64,000 nt of DNA from Gemmatimonadota bacterium (GCA_018672475.1 JABHFS010000110.1:1-64000); one strand, 5' to 3'. Shown: positions 18,468 through 28,913, counted from the first letter of the stretch. Notes: generated by a model not told the origin, from the sequence alone. Translations and numbers: made by a program.

Positions 18468-18562
18468 CTGCCTCCTTTAGAATTTGCCCAAATCTTTGAC
18501 AGGCCTTAATATAAGAACCCATTAGACAGCCTCCAAAATGCCCGGCTACAGGTAAAACTACT

Positions 18563-19600
18563 ATGGAAAAACCCAATGTCGTCGTGATCGGTTATGGCTT
18601 TGCCGGCCGCTGTTTTCACGCCTATCTGGTCGGCCTCGCCGATGGGCTCAATCTCTATGGTATCGCCACTAGCCGCGCCGAAGCTCGCACAGAAATCGAA
18701 CGCGACCTAGGCGTAAAAACCTTCGACAACTTTGACGCAGTACTCGCCGATCCGGCCGTCGATCTCGTCGTTCTGGCCACTCCCAACGACCTGCACGCCC
18801 CGCATGCGATCCAGGCGATGCAGGCCGGCAAACACGTCGTCACCGACAAACCGATGTGCCTTAGCCTGGCCGAAGCCGACCAGATGATCGCCGCCAGCCA
18901 ACAACACGACCGCCTGCTCAGTGTCTTCCAAAACCGCCGTTGGGACGGCGACTTTTTGACGGTGAAAAAACTGATCGCCGACGGCCGCCTTGGTCATCCC
19001 TTTATGTTTGAATTGTTTTGGGGCCAATACGGCAAACCGCGCGGCTGGCGCAGCGAGGCGGCGCACGGCGGTGGTAAGTTTCTCGACCTGTGTACCCACA
19101 TGGTCGACCAGGCCCTGCAACTGGTCGACTCGCCGCTCGAACAGGTCTACGCCAGCTTCCACTCCGGCGCGGTGCTCGACCTCGATGTCGAAGCCCACGC
19201 CCTCGCCGTCTATCGTTTTGCCAATGGCGTCGAAGCCCGTGTCGAAACCTCGTCGCTGACCTGCCAGCCCAAACCGCGCTGGTATGTGCTCGGCACCGAG
19301 GGAGCCGTGGTCAAAACAGGCCTCGACCCGCAGGAAAAGGCGATGATCGCCGGTGATATAGACTCCGCCATCGAAGCACCCGAAAACTACGCGCGGCTCT
19401 ATGGGCCCGAAGAAGAAACCATCATCGAACCGATACCGGGCCGTTGGCGTTCCTACTACGAAAATATCGCCGACGCCCTAACCGGCCGTGCCGAACTGGC
19501 CGTCACTGCGCAGAGCGTGCGCCAGACCCTGGTCGCGATCGAAGCAGCCCGCCTATCCGCGGCCGAGCGCCGCGTGGTAACCCCTAGCGAAATCGCGTGA
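18563..19600 (+). CDS. Gfo/Idh/MocA family oxidoreductase
   Basis: VVVIGYGFAGRCFHAYLV...HVVTDKPMCLSLAEADQM...GGGKFLDLCTHMVDQ. Confidence 0.93.
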   Translation: MEKPNVVVIGYGFAGRCFHAYLVGLADGLNLYGIATSRAEARTEIERDLGVKTFDNFDAVLADPAVDLVVLATPNDLHAPHAIQAMQAGKHVVTDKPMCLSLAEADQMIAASQQHDRLLSVFQNRRWDGDFLTVKKLIADGRLGHPFMFELFWGQYGKPRGWRSEAAHGGGKFLDLCTHMVDQALQLVDSPLEQVYASFHSGAVLDLDVEAHALAVYRFANGVEARVETSSLTCQPKPRWYVLGTEGAVVKTGLDPQEKAMIAGDIDSAIEAPENYARLYGPEEETIIEPIPGRWRSYYENIADALTGRAELAVTAQSVRQTLVAIEAARLSAAERRVVTPSEIA

Positions 19601-20187
19601 AACTAAAGCCGGGCAACTACGGCAAGGAAACCAGTTTCGAGGTCCGCAACTTCGACGCTGAAATGTCCCTCGACGAATACGCCCGCCTACCCAAACACCC
19701 GCTGTATCTGGTGCTCGACAATTTGCGCAGCGCCTTCAATGTCGGTTCGATCTTCCGTGCCGCCGACGCCGCCCGCCTCCAGGGCATCTATACCTGTGGC
19801 TACACTGCCCATCCGCCCCATCCCAAGCTCGACAAAACCGCCCTGGGCACACTGGACTATATCGAAACCCGCCACTTCGCCACGACGCTTGAGGCCGTCG
19901 AAAACCTACGCCAACGCGAGATACCGGTATGGGCGCTGGAAACAACCTCCCAGAGCCGCTGCTATACCGCAATAGACTACCCACGCCCGCTCGCCCTGGT
20001 CGTCGGCAACGAAGCGTTGGGCATTGACCGCGCCGTGCTCGACCGCTGCGACGAATTAATCGAAATCCCCATGTACGGCTATAAGAACAGCCTCAATGTC
20101 GCCGCCGCCAGCGCGGTCCTCGCCTTTGAGGTCCTGCGCCAATGGCAGACAACCGGCGCAACCGGCGAACCCACGGCCCGTGCCTGA
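19597..20187 (+). CDS. SpoU/TrmH family RNA 2'-O-methyltransferase
   Basis: LVLDNLRSAFNVGSIFRAADAARLQGIYTCGYT...LVVGNEALGIDRAVLDRCDELIEIPMYGYKNSLNVAAA. Confidence 0.93.
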   Translation: MKLKPGNYGKETSFEVRNFDAEMSLDEYARLPKHPLYLVLDNLRSAFNVGSIFRAADAARLQGIYTCGYTAHPPHPKLDKTALGTLDYIETRHFATTLEAVENLRQREIPVWALETTSQSRCYTAIDYPRPLALVVGNEALGIDRAVLDRCDELIEIPMYGYKNSLNVAAASAVLAFEVLRQWQTTGATGEPTARA

Positions 20188-22012
20188 AGCCACTCCGGCC
20201 CATCGCGGCCTTTTAACCCGTTTTTTCCACGACTGGCTCGGCTTCGAGTTCGTCTCCCGCATCTATCTCTACAGCGTGCTAATCGGTATCGTCTCGGGCC
20301 TAGGCGCCGTATTATTCACCTACGGCCTCGAATTGGCCAAGTTTCTGCTGACCGAAAAAATCGCAGGTTTCCACCTCTACCACTTACACGGTGAAGTGCG
20401 TTTCGACTTCTCTTTTTTCGCTACGCCCACCTATACCGAACATCTGTGGCTATTGCTGCTATTACCAGCCATCGGCGGCCTAGCCGGCGGCTACCTCGCC
20501 CACCGCTTCGCCCCCGAAGCCGAAGGGGCCGGCACCGACGCAATGATCGACGCCTTCCACAACAACCGCGGCCAGATTCGCCCCATCGTCGCCCCGGTCA
20601 AGGCGCTGACGACGATCATCACCCTGGCTTCGGGCGGGGCCGCCGGCCAACAGGGTCCACTGGTGCAGATCGGCGCGAGCCTCGGATCGTGGCTCGGCGC
20701 AACACTCAAACTCTCGGCCAGCCAGCGGCGGATTCTATTGCTGGCCGGCACCGCCGGGGGCTTGGGCGCGATCTTCCGCGCACCACTAGGCGCGGCCATC
20801 GCCAGCGTCGAGGTGCTCTACCGCGAGGATTTCGAAAGCGACGCGCTGATCCCCTGCGTCATCAGCTCCTTCGTCGCCTACTCGATCTATATGGGCGTCT
20901 TCGGTTTCTCGCATCTCTTTATCCTGCCCGACCTGCTCTTTACCGATGTGCGCGAACTGTTCTTCTATTTGATCCTCAGCGTGCTCTGCGCGACGGTCGG
21001 CATTTTCTACGTCAAAACCTTACGCGTCACCCGCGACCTCTTCAATCGCCTGCCCTTGCCGCGCTACTGGATCGCCTGCTGCGGCGGACTGCTATTGGGG
21101 CTATTGGCCTTCGTCGATACGCGGGTATTGGGCGCGGGTTTCGGTCTTTTGCAACAGGGGCTCGACGGCGAACTCGGGCTGCGCACCTTTTTGGCGTTGG
21201 CCCTGCTCAAGATCCTCGCTTCCAGCTGCACCATCTCCAGCGGTAGTTCGGGCGGCGTCTTCGGTCCCTCGCTCTTTATCGGCGGTATGCTCGGCGGCGC
21301 GGTGGGCCTGCTCGGCCAACAGTACTTTCCCGATATCGTGCAACAGCCGGCCGCCTATATCGTCGTCGGCATGGCCTCGTTCTTCGGCGCGGTCGCCAAT
21401 ACACCGCTGGCGGCGCTGATCCTCGTCATCGAGATCAGCGGCAGCTACCACCTACTGCCCCCCCTGATGCTCGTCAGCACCCTAGCATTGATCTTCGCCC
21501 GCAACTTCTCGATCTACGAAAACCAAGTTCAGAACAAATTCCACTCCCCCTCGCACATGAAAGACTTCACCGTCAACGTCCTGAAAAATCTGCAAGTCCA
21601 AAAGATCCTGTCCCTGATACAGAACACGTCCGAGGCCATCGTCAGCAACAAGCTCTCCTACTTCTCTCTGAGCGCGTTGAGCAAGAAATTGGGCCACCTG
21701 CACTTCGTCGTCCTTGACGCCGAAGGCCATCTGCGCGGCATGATCGGCCTCGAAGACCAGGAGCTTCCCGATGACGATATGCTGCACAGCTTGATCCTGA
21801 TCGAGGACATGGTCGTCAACGACGTCAGCCCGATCGCCGCAGAGGACAATCTGCACGAGGCATTGCAAAAGCTATTGGATTCGGATTACGACAAATTGCC
21901 AGTGATGCGCACGACGGAGGGAGAGCACGACGAATTCTTGGGCTATATCATGTATCTGGATCTGATGCGGGTCTACAACGAGGAGATTACCAAGTTCGAG
22001 CAGCAAGAATAA
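20180..22012 (+). CDS. ClC-family chloride channel/transporter with C-terminal CBS domains
   Basis: SGGAAGQQGPLVQIGAS, SSGSSGGVFGPSLFIGGMLGG; cytoplasmic CBS pair. Confidence 0.93.
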   Translation: MPEATPAHRGLLTRFFHDWLGFEFVSRIYLYSVLIGIVSGLGAVLFTYGLELAKFLLTEKIAGFHLYHLHGEVRFDFSFFATPTYTEHLWLLLLLPAIGGLAGGYLAHRFAPEAEGAGTDAMIDAFHNNRGQIRPIVAPVKALTTIITLASGGAAGQQGPLVQIGASLGSWLGATLKLSASQRRILLLAGTAGGLGAIFRAPLGAAIASVEVLYREDFESDALIPCVISSFVAYSIYMGVFGFSHLFILPDLLFTDVRELFFYLILSVLCATVGIFYVKTLRVTRDLFNRLPLPRYWIACCGGLLLGLLAFVDTRVLGAGFGLLQQGLDGELGLRTFLALALLKILASSCTISSGSSGGVFGPSLFIGGMLGGAVGLLGQQYFPDIVQQPAAYIVVGMASFFGAVANTPLAALILVIEISGSYHLLPPLMLVSTLALIFARNFSIYENQVQNKFHSPSHMKDFTVNVLKNLQVQKILSLIQNTSEAIVSNKLSYFSLSALSKKLGHLHFVVLDAEGHLRGMIGLEDQELPDDDMLHSLILIEDMVVNDVSPIAAEDNLHEALQKLLDSDYDKLPVMRTTEGEHDEFLGYIMYLDLMRVYNEEITKFEQQE

Positions 22013-22092
22013 GGCCTGCGGCAAGGAACCAACACTGGCCGTGCTATGATTTTCCAAAGGGACTGCCCTGACCATCCCCCTCCTCCCTTCCT

Positions 22093-23265
22093 CTACTCTT
22101 CGCCCTCTCGATAAGCCGCCCGCAAATACCCCTTCGCCTTTTTACGACTCCCCGCATAATCGGGCAAATCCCGCACCCGCTCGTAGCACGCGACCGCTTC
22201 CTCTCGCCGCCCCTGCAGATCGCGGATCTGCCCCAACAGCAAATTGGCCAGCGCGGCGTAGGCTCGATCGCGCTCGCGCTCGCTATCGCCGACAAGACGA
22301 TCCACCACGGCAAAACGCTCAGCCGCTTCGGGAAGGCGCCGTTTGAAATAGGCGTATTTGCCCAGATAATATTCCGCCTCGATGCGGCCATGGCGGTGGT
22401 AACCCGCCTGGTCGGCCAAATTGCGGCGCACGTATGCTTCGTAGAGCGTCGAACCCCGCCGCCAGCGGCCTAGCTCGACCAATAAGCGCGCAGTATATTG
22501 ATGGAAAAGCGCGTTGTCGGGATAACGAGCATAAAGTTTCTCAAACCAGGGCAACGCTTGGTGGTTGTCTTCTTCGAACATGCGGTAGATCTGGGCGAGG
22601 AAATAGGCGGCCTCGGTGCGCGCGTAGACGCCTTCGCGGGCGACCTCTTCTAACTGTTGCAAACCCAATGCGCGATCGCCATCGGGCAAGAAGACCATCA
22701 TAGGCCGAATGATTCTATGCTCTTTCGGCATCACCTCGGCGAAATAGTGGTAGACCGCCTGACCAAAGAGGATATCTTTGTTCGTCGGGTCCAGTTCGCG
22801 GCTTTTTTCCAAGAGCGGTAGACAACGCAAACCATCGCGCGCCGCTTTCAAATACTGCCCTCGGTCACCGCGCAAACGCCCGCGAAAACCGATCGCGCCG
22901 CCCTTGAAGAGAATCGCATCGAAGTCCATCGGATCTTGTTCCAACCTCCGATCGCAGACATCGACGCACTCCTGCAGCGCCCGATAAAAGGCCTCGTCGT
23001 GCGATTCGTCATCCAGATCTACGAGCACCCGCCACCAGACGACCATCGCGCGAAAAAAATACCCCAGGGGATTGTCCGGCGCCGCCTCGATCACCGCCTG
23101 GAAGTGGCGCTCAGCCTCGACAAAGCGCAAATTGTAAATCAGGTCTACGCCCTGTTGGATACGCGGATCGAAGCCGCGTATGGTATACTCCGACTCCTCG
23201 CCCCGGGCGGGGACACAGAGCATAATGCAGAGCGCTGCAACGCGTATGGTGTGGGATGTATTCAA
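22093..23265 (-). CDS. Secreted TPR-repeat protein
   Basis: Repeated TPR-like helices; TTG start giving signal peptide LNTSHTIRVAALCIMLCVPARGEE. Confidence 0.7.
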   Translation of the reverse strand: MNTSHTIRVAALCIMLCVPARGEESEYTIRGFDPRIQQGVDLIYNLRFVEAERHFQAVIEAAPDNPLGYFFRAMVVWWRVLVDLDDESHDEAFYRALQECVDVCDRRLEQDPMDFDAILFKGGAIGFRGRLRGDRGQYLKAARDGLRCLPLLEKSRELDPTNKDILFGQAVYHYFAEVMPKEHRIIRPMMVFLPDGDRALGLQQLEEVAREGVYARTEAAYFLAQIYRMFEEDNHQALPWFEKLYARYPDNALFHQYTARLLVELGRWRRGSTLYEAYVRRNLADQAGYHRHGRIEAEYYLGKYAYFKRRLPEAAERFAVVDRLVGDSERERDRAYAALANLLLGQIRDLQGRREEAVACYERVRDLPDYAGSRKKAKGYLRAAYREGEE

Positions 23266-23307
23266 GTCATTGACCTCAGGCCAATAGAGTATGGTGAAAA
23301 TAAAATT

Positions 23308-24690
23308 ATGGGAAATATGAAACACGACATCGCCATCATCGGCGGCGGTTCAGCAGGCTATGCCGCGGCGCGCACCGCCCACGAGACCGGGGCTAACGTC
23401 GCCGTCATCGACCACGGCCCCTGGGGAGGGCTTTGCATCCTGCGCGGCTGCATGCCCAGCAAGGCCATCCTGCGCTCGGCCGAAATCGCCGCTCACCTCG
23501 AACGCGCCGCCGAGTTCGGCCTGGCGCCAGTCGAAGTGAGCGCCGACCTCTCTGCCATTATCGACCGTAAAGCGCGGCTGATCGGTGAATTCGCCGACTA
23601 CCGCCGCGAGCAATTGCACGACGGCCGCTTCACCCTCTACGAACAACGCGCCAGCTTTCTCACGCCACAGACGCTCCAGGTCGGCGGCCAGGTCCTCGAA
23701 GCCGATCGTTTTATTATAGCCACCGGCTCCTCCATCCGCCACGTCTCCATTCCGGGCCTGGACCAAGCCGGCTATATCACCAGCGACGAAGCCCTGGAGC
23801 TACGCGAACAGCCCGAGAGCATGATTGTGCTCGGCGGCGGCCCCATCGCCGCCGAACTCGCGCAATTCTTCCAGCGTATTGGCACGAAGGTCAAACTGAT
23901 CCAACGCAGCCACCACATCCTCTCCACCGGCGACGAAGACCTCGCCCGGCCGGTAGAAGAGCGTTTTCGCGCCGAGGGCATGGAGGTCTACACCGCGACG
24001 CAACTGCACAAATTCACCCGCGACGAAGACGGCCTCGCCACCGCGCATTTTTCCCACAATGGCGCAGAAAAAATGGCCTCCGGCCATGTGATTCTGCAAG
24101 CCCTGGGCCGCCGTCCCAATACCGAGGGGCTGGACCTGGACAACGCCGGCGTCGAGACCAACCACGGCCGGATCGTAGTCGACGGCGCTATGCGCACCAA
24201 TCAGCCGCATATCTACGCCGTCGGCGACGTCAACGGCGAGCACGAGATCGTGCACATCGCCATCGAGCAGGGCGAGATTGCCGCTTACAACGCCACGCAC
24301 CCCGACCGCCCTGAACACCGTTTTGACGAACGGCTCAATACCTTAGTCGTCTTCACCGACCCGCAGGTCGCCAGCGTCGGGCTGTACGAAAAGGACTGCC
24401 AGGACGAGGACCGGCCCTATCTGGTCGCCAGTTATCCCTTCGACGACCACGGCAAATCGATGACCATGGGCGAAACCCTCGGCCACGTGAAAATCCTCTG
24501 CGACCCGCGCTCAGGCGAGATTCTCGGCGCGCATATCGTCGGGCCCGAAGCCGGTGAACTGATACACGAGCTGGTCGCGGTAATGTATTTCCGTGGCACG
24601 GTGCAGGATCTGGCCAAAATCCCCCACTACCACCCGACCCTAGCCGAAATCCTCACCTATCCGGCCGAAGAACTGGCCGAACAGCTCTAA
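23308..24690 (+). CDS. Dihydrolipoamide dehydrogenase/mercuric reductase-like FAD-NAD(P) oxidoreductase
   Basis: DIAIIGGGSAGYAAARTAHETGANVAVIDHGPWGGLCILRGCMPSKA; C-terminal dimerisation domain. Confidence 0.92.
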   Translation: MGNMKHDIAIIGGGSAGYAAARTAHETGANVAVIDHGPWGGLCILRGCMPSKAILRSAEIAAHLERAAEFGLAPVEVSADLSAIIDRKARLIGEFADYRREQLHDGRFTLYEQRASFLTPQTLQVGGQVLEADRFIIATGSSIRHVSIPGLDQAGYITSDEALELREQPESMIVLGGGPIAAELAQFFQRIGTKVKLIQRSHHILSTGDEDLARPVEERFRAEGMEVYTATQLHKFTRDEDGLATAHFSHNGAEKMASGHVILQALGRRPNTEGLDLDNAGVETNHGRIVVDGAMRTNQPHIYAVGDVNGEHEIVHIAIEQGEIAAYNATHPDRPEHRFDERLNTLVVFTDPQVASVGLYEKDCQDEDRPYLVASYPFDDHGKSMTMGETLGHVKILCDPRSGEILGAHIVGPEAGELIHELVAVMYFRGTVQDLAKIPHYHPTLAEILTYPAEELAEQL

Positions 24691-24819
24691 TGAAGAGTGC
24701 CTCGCGGCACCACTGCGCCACATGGCGCACAATTTCTTCTTCGACCAGATCCTGACATTGCGGCCCAATGCCGACGGAGAAACAATCTTAAAAGTTTCCA
24801 GACACCTCATAGAACGCAA

Positions 24820-24856
24820 AGGCCCCGAGCGCCGACAGGCACCCGGGGCTTTCTAC
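24820..24856. terminator. Probable bidirectional terminator
   Basis: AAAGGCCCCGAGCGCCGACAGGCACCCGGGGCTTT, flanked by convergent genes. Confidence 0.7.
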
Positions 24857-24872
24857 ATAGCGCACCAACCGT

Positions 24873-26186
24873 TTAGTCGTAATACTCCTGCCCCAGATGC
24901 GTAATCAAATCCTCACCTTGCAAAAAGCGCAGCGTATTCTTGAGCTTCATCAATTGAATAAAGAGATCGTGTTCGGGATAGAGGTCGGGCGATGTCATCG
25001 GGCTCTTAAAATAAAACGAGAGCCACTCCTGGATCCCCGACATGCCCGAGCGCTGCGCCAGATCGGTAAAGAGCACTAAGTCGAGCACCAGCGGCGCGGC
25101 CAAAATCGAATCGCGGCAGAGGAAATCGATCTTGATCTGCATCGGCATGCCCAACCAACCGAAGATGTCGATATTGTCCCAACCCTCTTTTTCGTCACCG
25201 CGCGGCGGATAGTAATTGATGCGCACTTTGTGGTAGATGTCACCGTAGAGCTCCGGGTAGAGGTCCGGTTGCAGAATATATTCTAACACGTCGAGCTTGC
25301 TGACTTCCTTGGTCTTGAAGGATTCGGGATCGTCTAGCACCTCGCCATCGCGGTTGCCGAGGATATTGGTCGAAAACCAACCGCGCACGCCGAGCATGCG
25401 GGCCTTGAGCCCTGGGGCCAACAAGGTCTTCATCAGGGTCTGGCCCGTCTTAAAGTCCTTGCCGCCGAGACATACGCCCTGCTGCTTGGCCAACTCGACC
25501 ATCGCCGGTACGTCGACCGTCAAGTTCGGTGCGCCATTGAGAAAGGGCACGCATTCTTGCAACGCGGCGTAGGCGTAAATCATGCTCGGGGGAATCGCCT
25601 GGTGGTTTTCCTTAATTGCCTTTTCGAGGCTTTCGATCGTATTGTGCACCTCGTGCGGGGCCATGTAGATCTCGGTGCTGCCGCACCAAATCATTACCAG
25701 ACGCTCGCAGCCATTGTCGGCCTTGAAGCGTTTGATATCGTCGCGCACTTCTAGCACCGCGTCCCACTTGCTCTTCATGCTCTTGACATTTGAGCCTTCC
25801 AGACGCTTGACGTAATTGCGGTCAAAGACCGCTGGCATAGGCTTGACGGTCTGCAATTTGTCCTTGATCTGGTCGAGCTGATCTTTGGGCAAAACTCCAG
25901 CGTGTATGGCCGAATCGTAGGCGTCGTCGGGAAAGACGTCCCAACCGCCGAAGACCAAGTCGTCGAGACCAGCTAAAGGCACAAAGTCCTTGATCAGCGG
26001 CGAACGGCCGTCGGTGCGCTTGCCCAAGCGAATGGTGCCCATCTGCGTCAGCGAGCCAATGGGTGCGCCAATGCCAGCTTTAATCGCCTCAACACCGGCA
26101 ATAACGGTTGTAGCCACGGCACCCATACCGGGCATCAAAACGCCGAGTTTGCCCGAGGCGGGGGCGATAGTTGTGGATTGATTCAC
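24873..26186 (-). CDS. myo-Inositol-1-phosphate synthase family protein
   Basis: GVLMPGMGAVATTVIAGVEAIKAG...GNVK-like GSNVKSMKSKWD, GGKDFKTGQTLMKTLLAPGLKARMLGVRGWFSTNILGNRDGEVL. Confidence 0.93.
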   Translation of the reverse strand: MNQSTTIAPASGKLGVLMPGMGAVATTVIAGVEAIKAGIGAPIGSLTQMGTIRLGKRTDGRSPLIKDFVPLAGLDDLVFGGWDVFPDDAYDSAIHAGVLPKDQLDQIKDKLQTVKPMPAVFDRNYVKRLEGSNVKSMKSKWDAVLEVRDDIKRFKADNGCERLVMIWCGSTEIYMAPHEVHNTIESLEKAIKENHQAIPPSMIYAYAALQECVPFLNGAPNLTVDVPAMVELAKQQGVCLGGKDFKTGQTLMKTLLAPGLKARMLGVRGWFSTNILGNRDGEVLDDPESFKTKEVSKLDVLEYILQPDLYPELYGDIYHKVRINYYPPRGDEKEGWDNIDIFGWLGMPMQIKIDFLCRDSILAAPLVLDLVLFTDLAQRSGMSGIQEWLSFYFKSPMTSPDLYPEHDLFIQLMKLKNTLRFLQGEDLITHLGQEYYD

Positions 26187-26266
26187 GGGTAGATCTCCTT
26201 TTCAGGTCAAATTTTTGTCGTTGATCTAAAATCGGGGGAGATCATCTATTCGACAAATTGATTATT

Positions 26267-26295
26267 ATTATACGGTCTATAGGAAATTTCTATAG
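26267..26295 (-). promoter_or_regulatory. Predicted promoter -10 plus overlapping palindromic operator for inositol-phosphate synthase gene
   Basis: Minus-strand TATAAT at 26272-26267; CTATAGGAAATTTCTATAG at 26277-26295. Confidence 0.5.
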
Positions 26296-26549
26296 GTGCG
26301 ATTTTATTCTTGTTATGCCTTTTTCGCATTCCCTTGGGAACGCTGGTCGATCTTTTGGTCGGGATCCTGCGCCATCGGTATGGGGACCGTGGTTTATTTA
26401 TGGCGAGCCACAATTAAGACGCAGCGAAGCGAATAACCGGCCAAGGCACCGATGCAAGGTTTGCGCACAGACATCAAACGCATTCCCAAGCAACTAGTGC
26501 AAGATGAAATACGCTACAGGATTTTTTGTAAGGTCCCGTGGTCTTTTCC

Positions 26550-28913
26550 TCAATAGGCTACGGGCAAAGTGCGCACTACCACGGCGTCCCCCGCTTCAGC
26601 CCCGGCGTCAATATGACAAAGGTAGACCCCCGGTTGCACTACCTTCCCATCTGTACCGCGCCCCGACCAAGTGTAGGTCTTAATATCCGTCCCCTGCGGC
26701 TGATCGAGTTCGGCTACCAATCGGCCGGCCAAATCGAAGATCCGTACGCTGGGGTTGGCCAGGGTCGCTTTTAACAGAGCAAAGCGGATTTCCACTTGCT
26801 CATTGATGCCGTCGCCATTGGGCGTGAAAACCGGCGGGGCGATCAACAGATCGCCGATTAGTTGGCTACTGCCTACCAGATCCGGCAGAAAGACGATATT
26901 CGCACGGCGATCGGCCGCGTCAACCGACTGCCAGAGCCCCGGCTGCTTACTATGCCCGAGGTCAACGGCAAATAATGTGGCATTGCGCAACACCCGGGTG
27001 GTAAATTCGATCTGCACCGAATCGGTAAATACGAGTTCAGACATCGTTATATAGAGTAGCGAATCGCCTTCGACGCGCAACGCGCTCGGCTGCACTGTTG
27101 TCGCACCAACCCGCACGGCCACACCGTCGGTATCCACTGAGCTGGGCAACCTGATACGCAGTTGGTCAAAACCCGCATCAAGGGCGTCTGCGCTGGGCCA
27201 TAGCGAATAAATGAAACGAGTATCTTCGTTCACTGCGACACTGCGTGGCAGCAGACGTCCTCTGGCCTCCTGGACCAAGGCATTTTCGAATTCAATCGAA
27301 AGAGAGTGTATAAGCGGCGCGACCTTGGGGTCTTCGGTGGAGGCGATCAGCTCGAGCTGGATGAAACGCCGTGGTGTCTCCGACTTGAATAGCTCATTCG
27401 AGGACTGATAGAAATTACTCCATTCACCCCAGTCGCCGCCGGCGACGATTGTTGTGTCTACCGGCCCCCGGATCACTTTCGGCAGCCCTTCCCACTGGGT
27501 TTCGGAAACCTGCTCGCCCTTCTTGTCGAAAAAGGTGTAATCCTCTTGCAGCGTGTTGCCCGAGCGCGAACGCAACTGCAACCGAGTGGCAGGCGGCGTG
27601 TCCCCCTGCCATGAGAGCCCCTTGATCGCCTTGGGACGACCATCCCCCACCAGATCGCCCAGGTTGATGAAGTCCGAACTAATAGTCACCTGCGCCGGGT
27701 AGCCGGGCGAGAAAAGCATCATCTCCATCGGGTGCGAGTACCAACCCTGGTCGGTCAACGCGTGAAAGAATAAGTAGCGGACTTTGCGCGGCGCAAAGAT
27801 ATAGCGGAAATGCCGCAGCTCCCTTTCCCGCCCTGTCTCGCCATTGGGCTGTTCGAGCAATGGCCCATAGTCAATTTCACCTGCAATCGTCCGCTGCCCT
27901 TCCGAAGAGAGCACCGCATAGCCCTCGCCGTAATTGAACCGGTCGGAGAGGAAAAAAGAGAGTGCCTCACCCTGGGTTTTATAATACAGGAAGAGCTCAT
28001 CAACCCAGAACAACGCCCCCAAATCCCCCTCCCACCACACTCCGCTCTCCTTCCACCCGCCTTTCGACTTAACAGTGAAGATATTGCTGAAGGTATCCAT
28101 ATTGCCGTCGAACATATTCTGTGGCTCGCGCGCCAACAGCCCGTTGCCGAAGGAACCGCCCCGCTGCAGCGTGCCCAGGCTCACATTATCGCCGGCGGCG
28201 ATCACTTCTATCTCGGCGAGTCCGGCATCCGCCTGCAATTCATCCACTATGATGCGCACGAACTGAATGGCAAAATGATGGTTGACATCCTCTTGCACGA
28301 TCGCCGTACCCGGGTCGAGGATATAGGTGGTATCCCTGGAGTCGGAAACCTGTATGCTAATGAAGTCTTCTTCGTTGGGCTGGGTGGTGCGATGGACCAG
28401 GTTGTATTTGAATACGTCATCGCTCACTTTGATGCGCGCACCCGTAGCCACGAAGACGCTAAACTGCCGGAACGGCCGCGCACCCTCCCGGTCGGGAAAG
28501 TGCAGACGGATCTCCTCGGCCAATACCGTTCGACCCAAGTCGATCTCCACCACCCATTCGGTCACATGGTCATTTTCGTCCGGCTGCCAAATGGTCTGCA
28601 GGTCGCCGTCAATGACGTGGTCCGCCGTTTCGGCCGCACTGCCGGCCAACCAGATCCCGCCGTTCACATCGCCGCGCGCCTGGGTCGAGTGGCTGAATAA
28701 ATGCGCGTCTTCCACCGCGTCGATCTGTTTGCGGAATTTCTTCAACTGCAGTTGGCCTTGCTCGTTCGGCTCTACAACCCCTATGGGGAATTGCCAGCTC
28801 GACCATTCCTCCGGAGTGTCGAAAGTGAACACCTCCGCATGCCCCCCACCCGTGCCTGCCATGAGTAGGGCACACAGCAAGAATGTCGTACAACCGCGGT
28901 TGTTACCAAGCAT
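26550..28913 (-). CDS. Large secreted protein with discoidin-like modules and C-terminal FlgD-Ig/CHU_C-like domain
   Basis: C-terminus FTPNGDGINEQVEIRFALLK...VRIFDLAGRLVAEL...YTWSGRGTDGKVVQPGVYLCHI; two F5/8-like regions. Confidence 0.8.
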   Translation of the reverse strand: MLGNNRGCTTFLLCALLMAGTGGGHAEVFTFDTPEEWSSWQFPIGVVEPNEQGQLQLKKFRKQIDAVEDAHLFSHSTQARGDVNGGIWLAGSAAETADHVIDGDLQTIWQPDENDHVTEWVVEIDLGRTVLAEEIRLHFPDREGARPFRQFSVFVATGARIKVSDDVFKYNLVHRTTQPNEEDFISIQVSDSRDTTYILDPGTAIVQEDVNHHFAIQFVRIIVDELQADAGLAEIEVIAAGDNVSLGTLQRGGSFGNGLLAREPQNMFDGNMDTFSNIFTVKSKGGWKESGVWWEGDLGALFWVDELFLYYKTQGEALSFFLSDRFNYGEGYAVLSSEGQRTIAGEIDYGPLLEQPNGETGRERELRHFRYIFAPRKVRYLFFHALTDQGWYSHPMEMMLFSPGYPAQVTISSDFINLGDLVGDGRPKAIKGLSWQGDTPPATRLQLRSRSGNTLQEDYTFFDKKGEQVSETQWEGLPKVIRGPVDTTIVAGGDWGEWSNFYQSSNELFKSETPRRFIQLELIASTEDPKVAPLIHSLSIEFENALVQEARGRLLPRSVAVNEDTRFIYSLWPSADALDAGFDQLRIRLPSSVDTDGVAVRVGATTVQPSALRVEGDSLLYITMSELVFTDSVQIEFTTRVLRNATLFAVDLGHSKQPGLWQSVDAADRRANIVFLPDLVGSSQLIGDLLIAPPVFTPNGDGINEQVEIRFALLKATLANPSVRIFDLAGRLVAELDQPQGTDIKTYTWSGRGTDGKVVQPGVYLCHIDAGAEAGDAVVVRTLPVAY

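Noticed and set aside
20446-21246. 266-aa plus-strand ORF inside the ClC gene
   Set aside because: Arg-rich out-of-frame translation (RRRR-type bias) of the ClC coding region.
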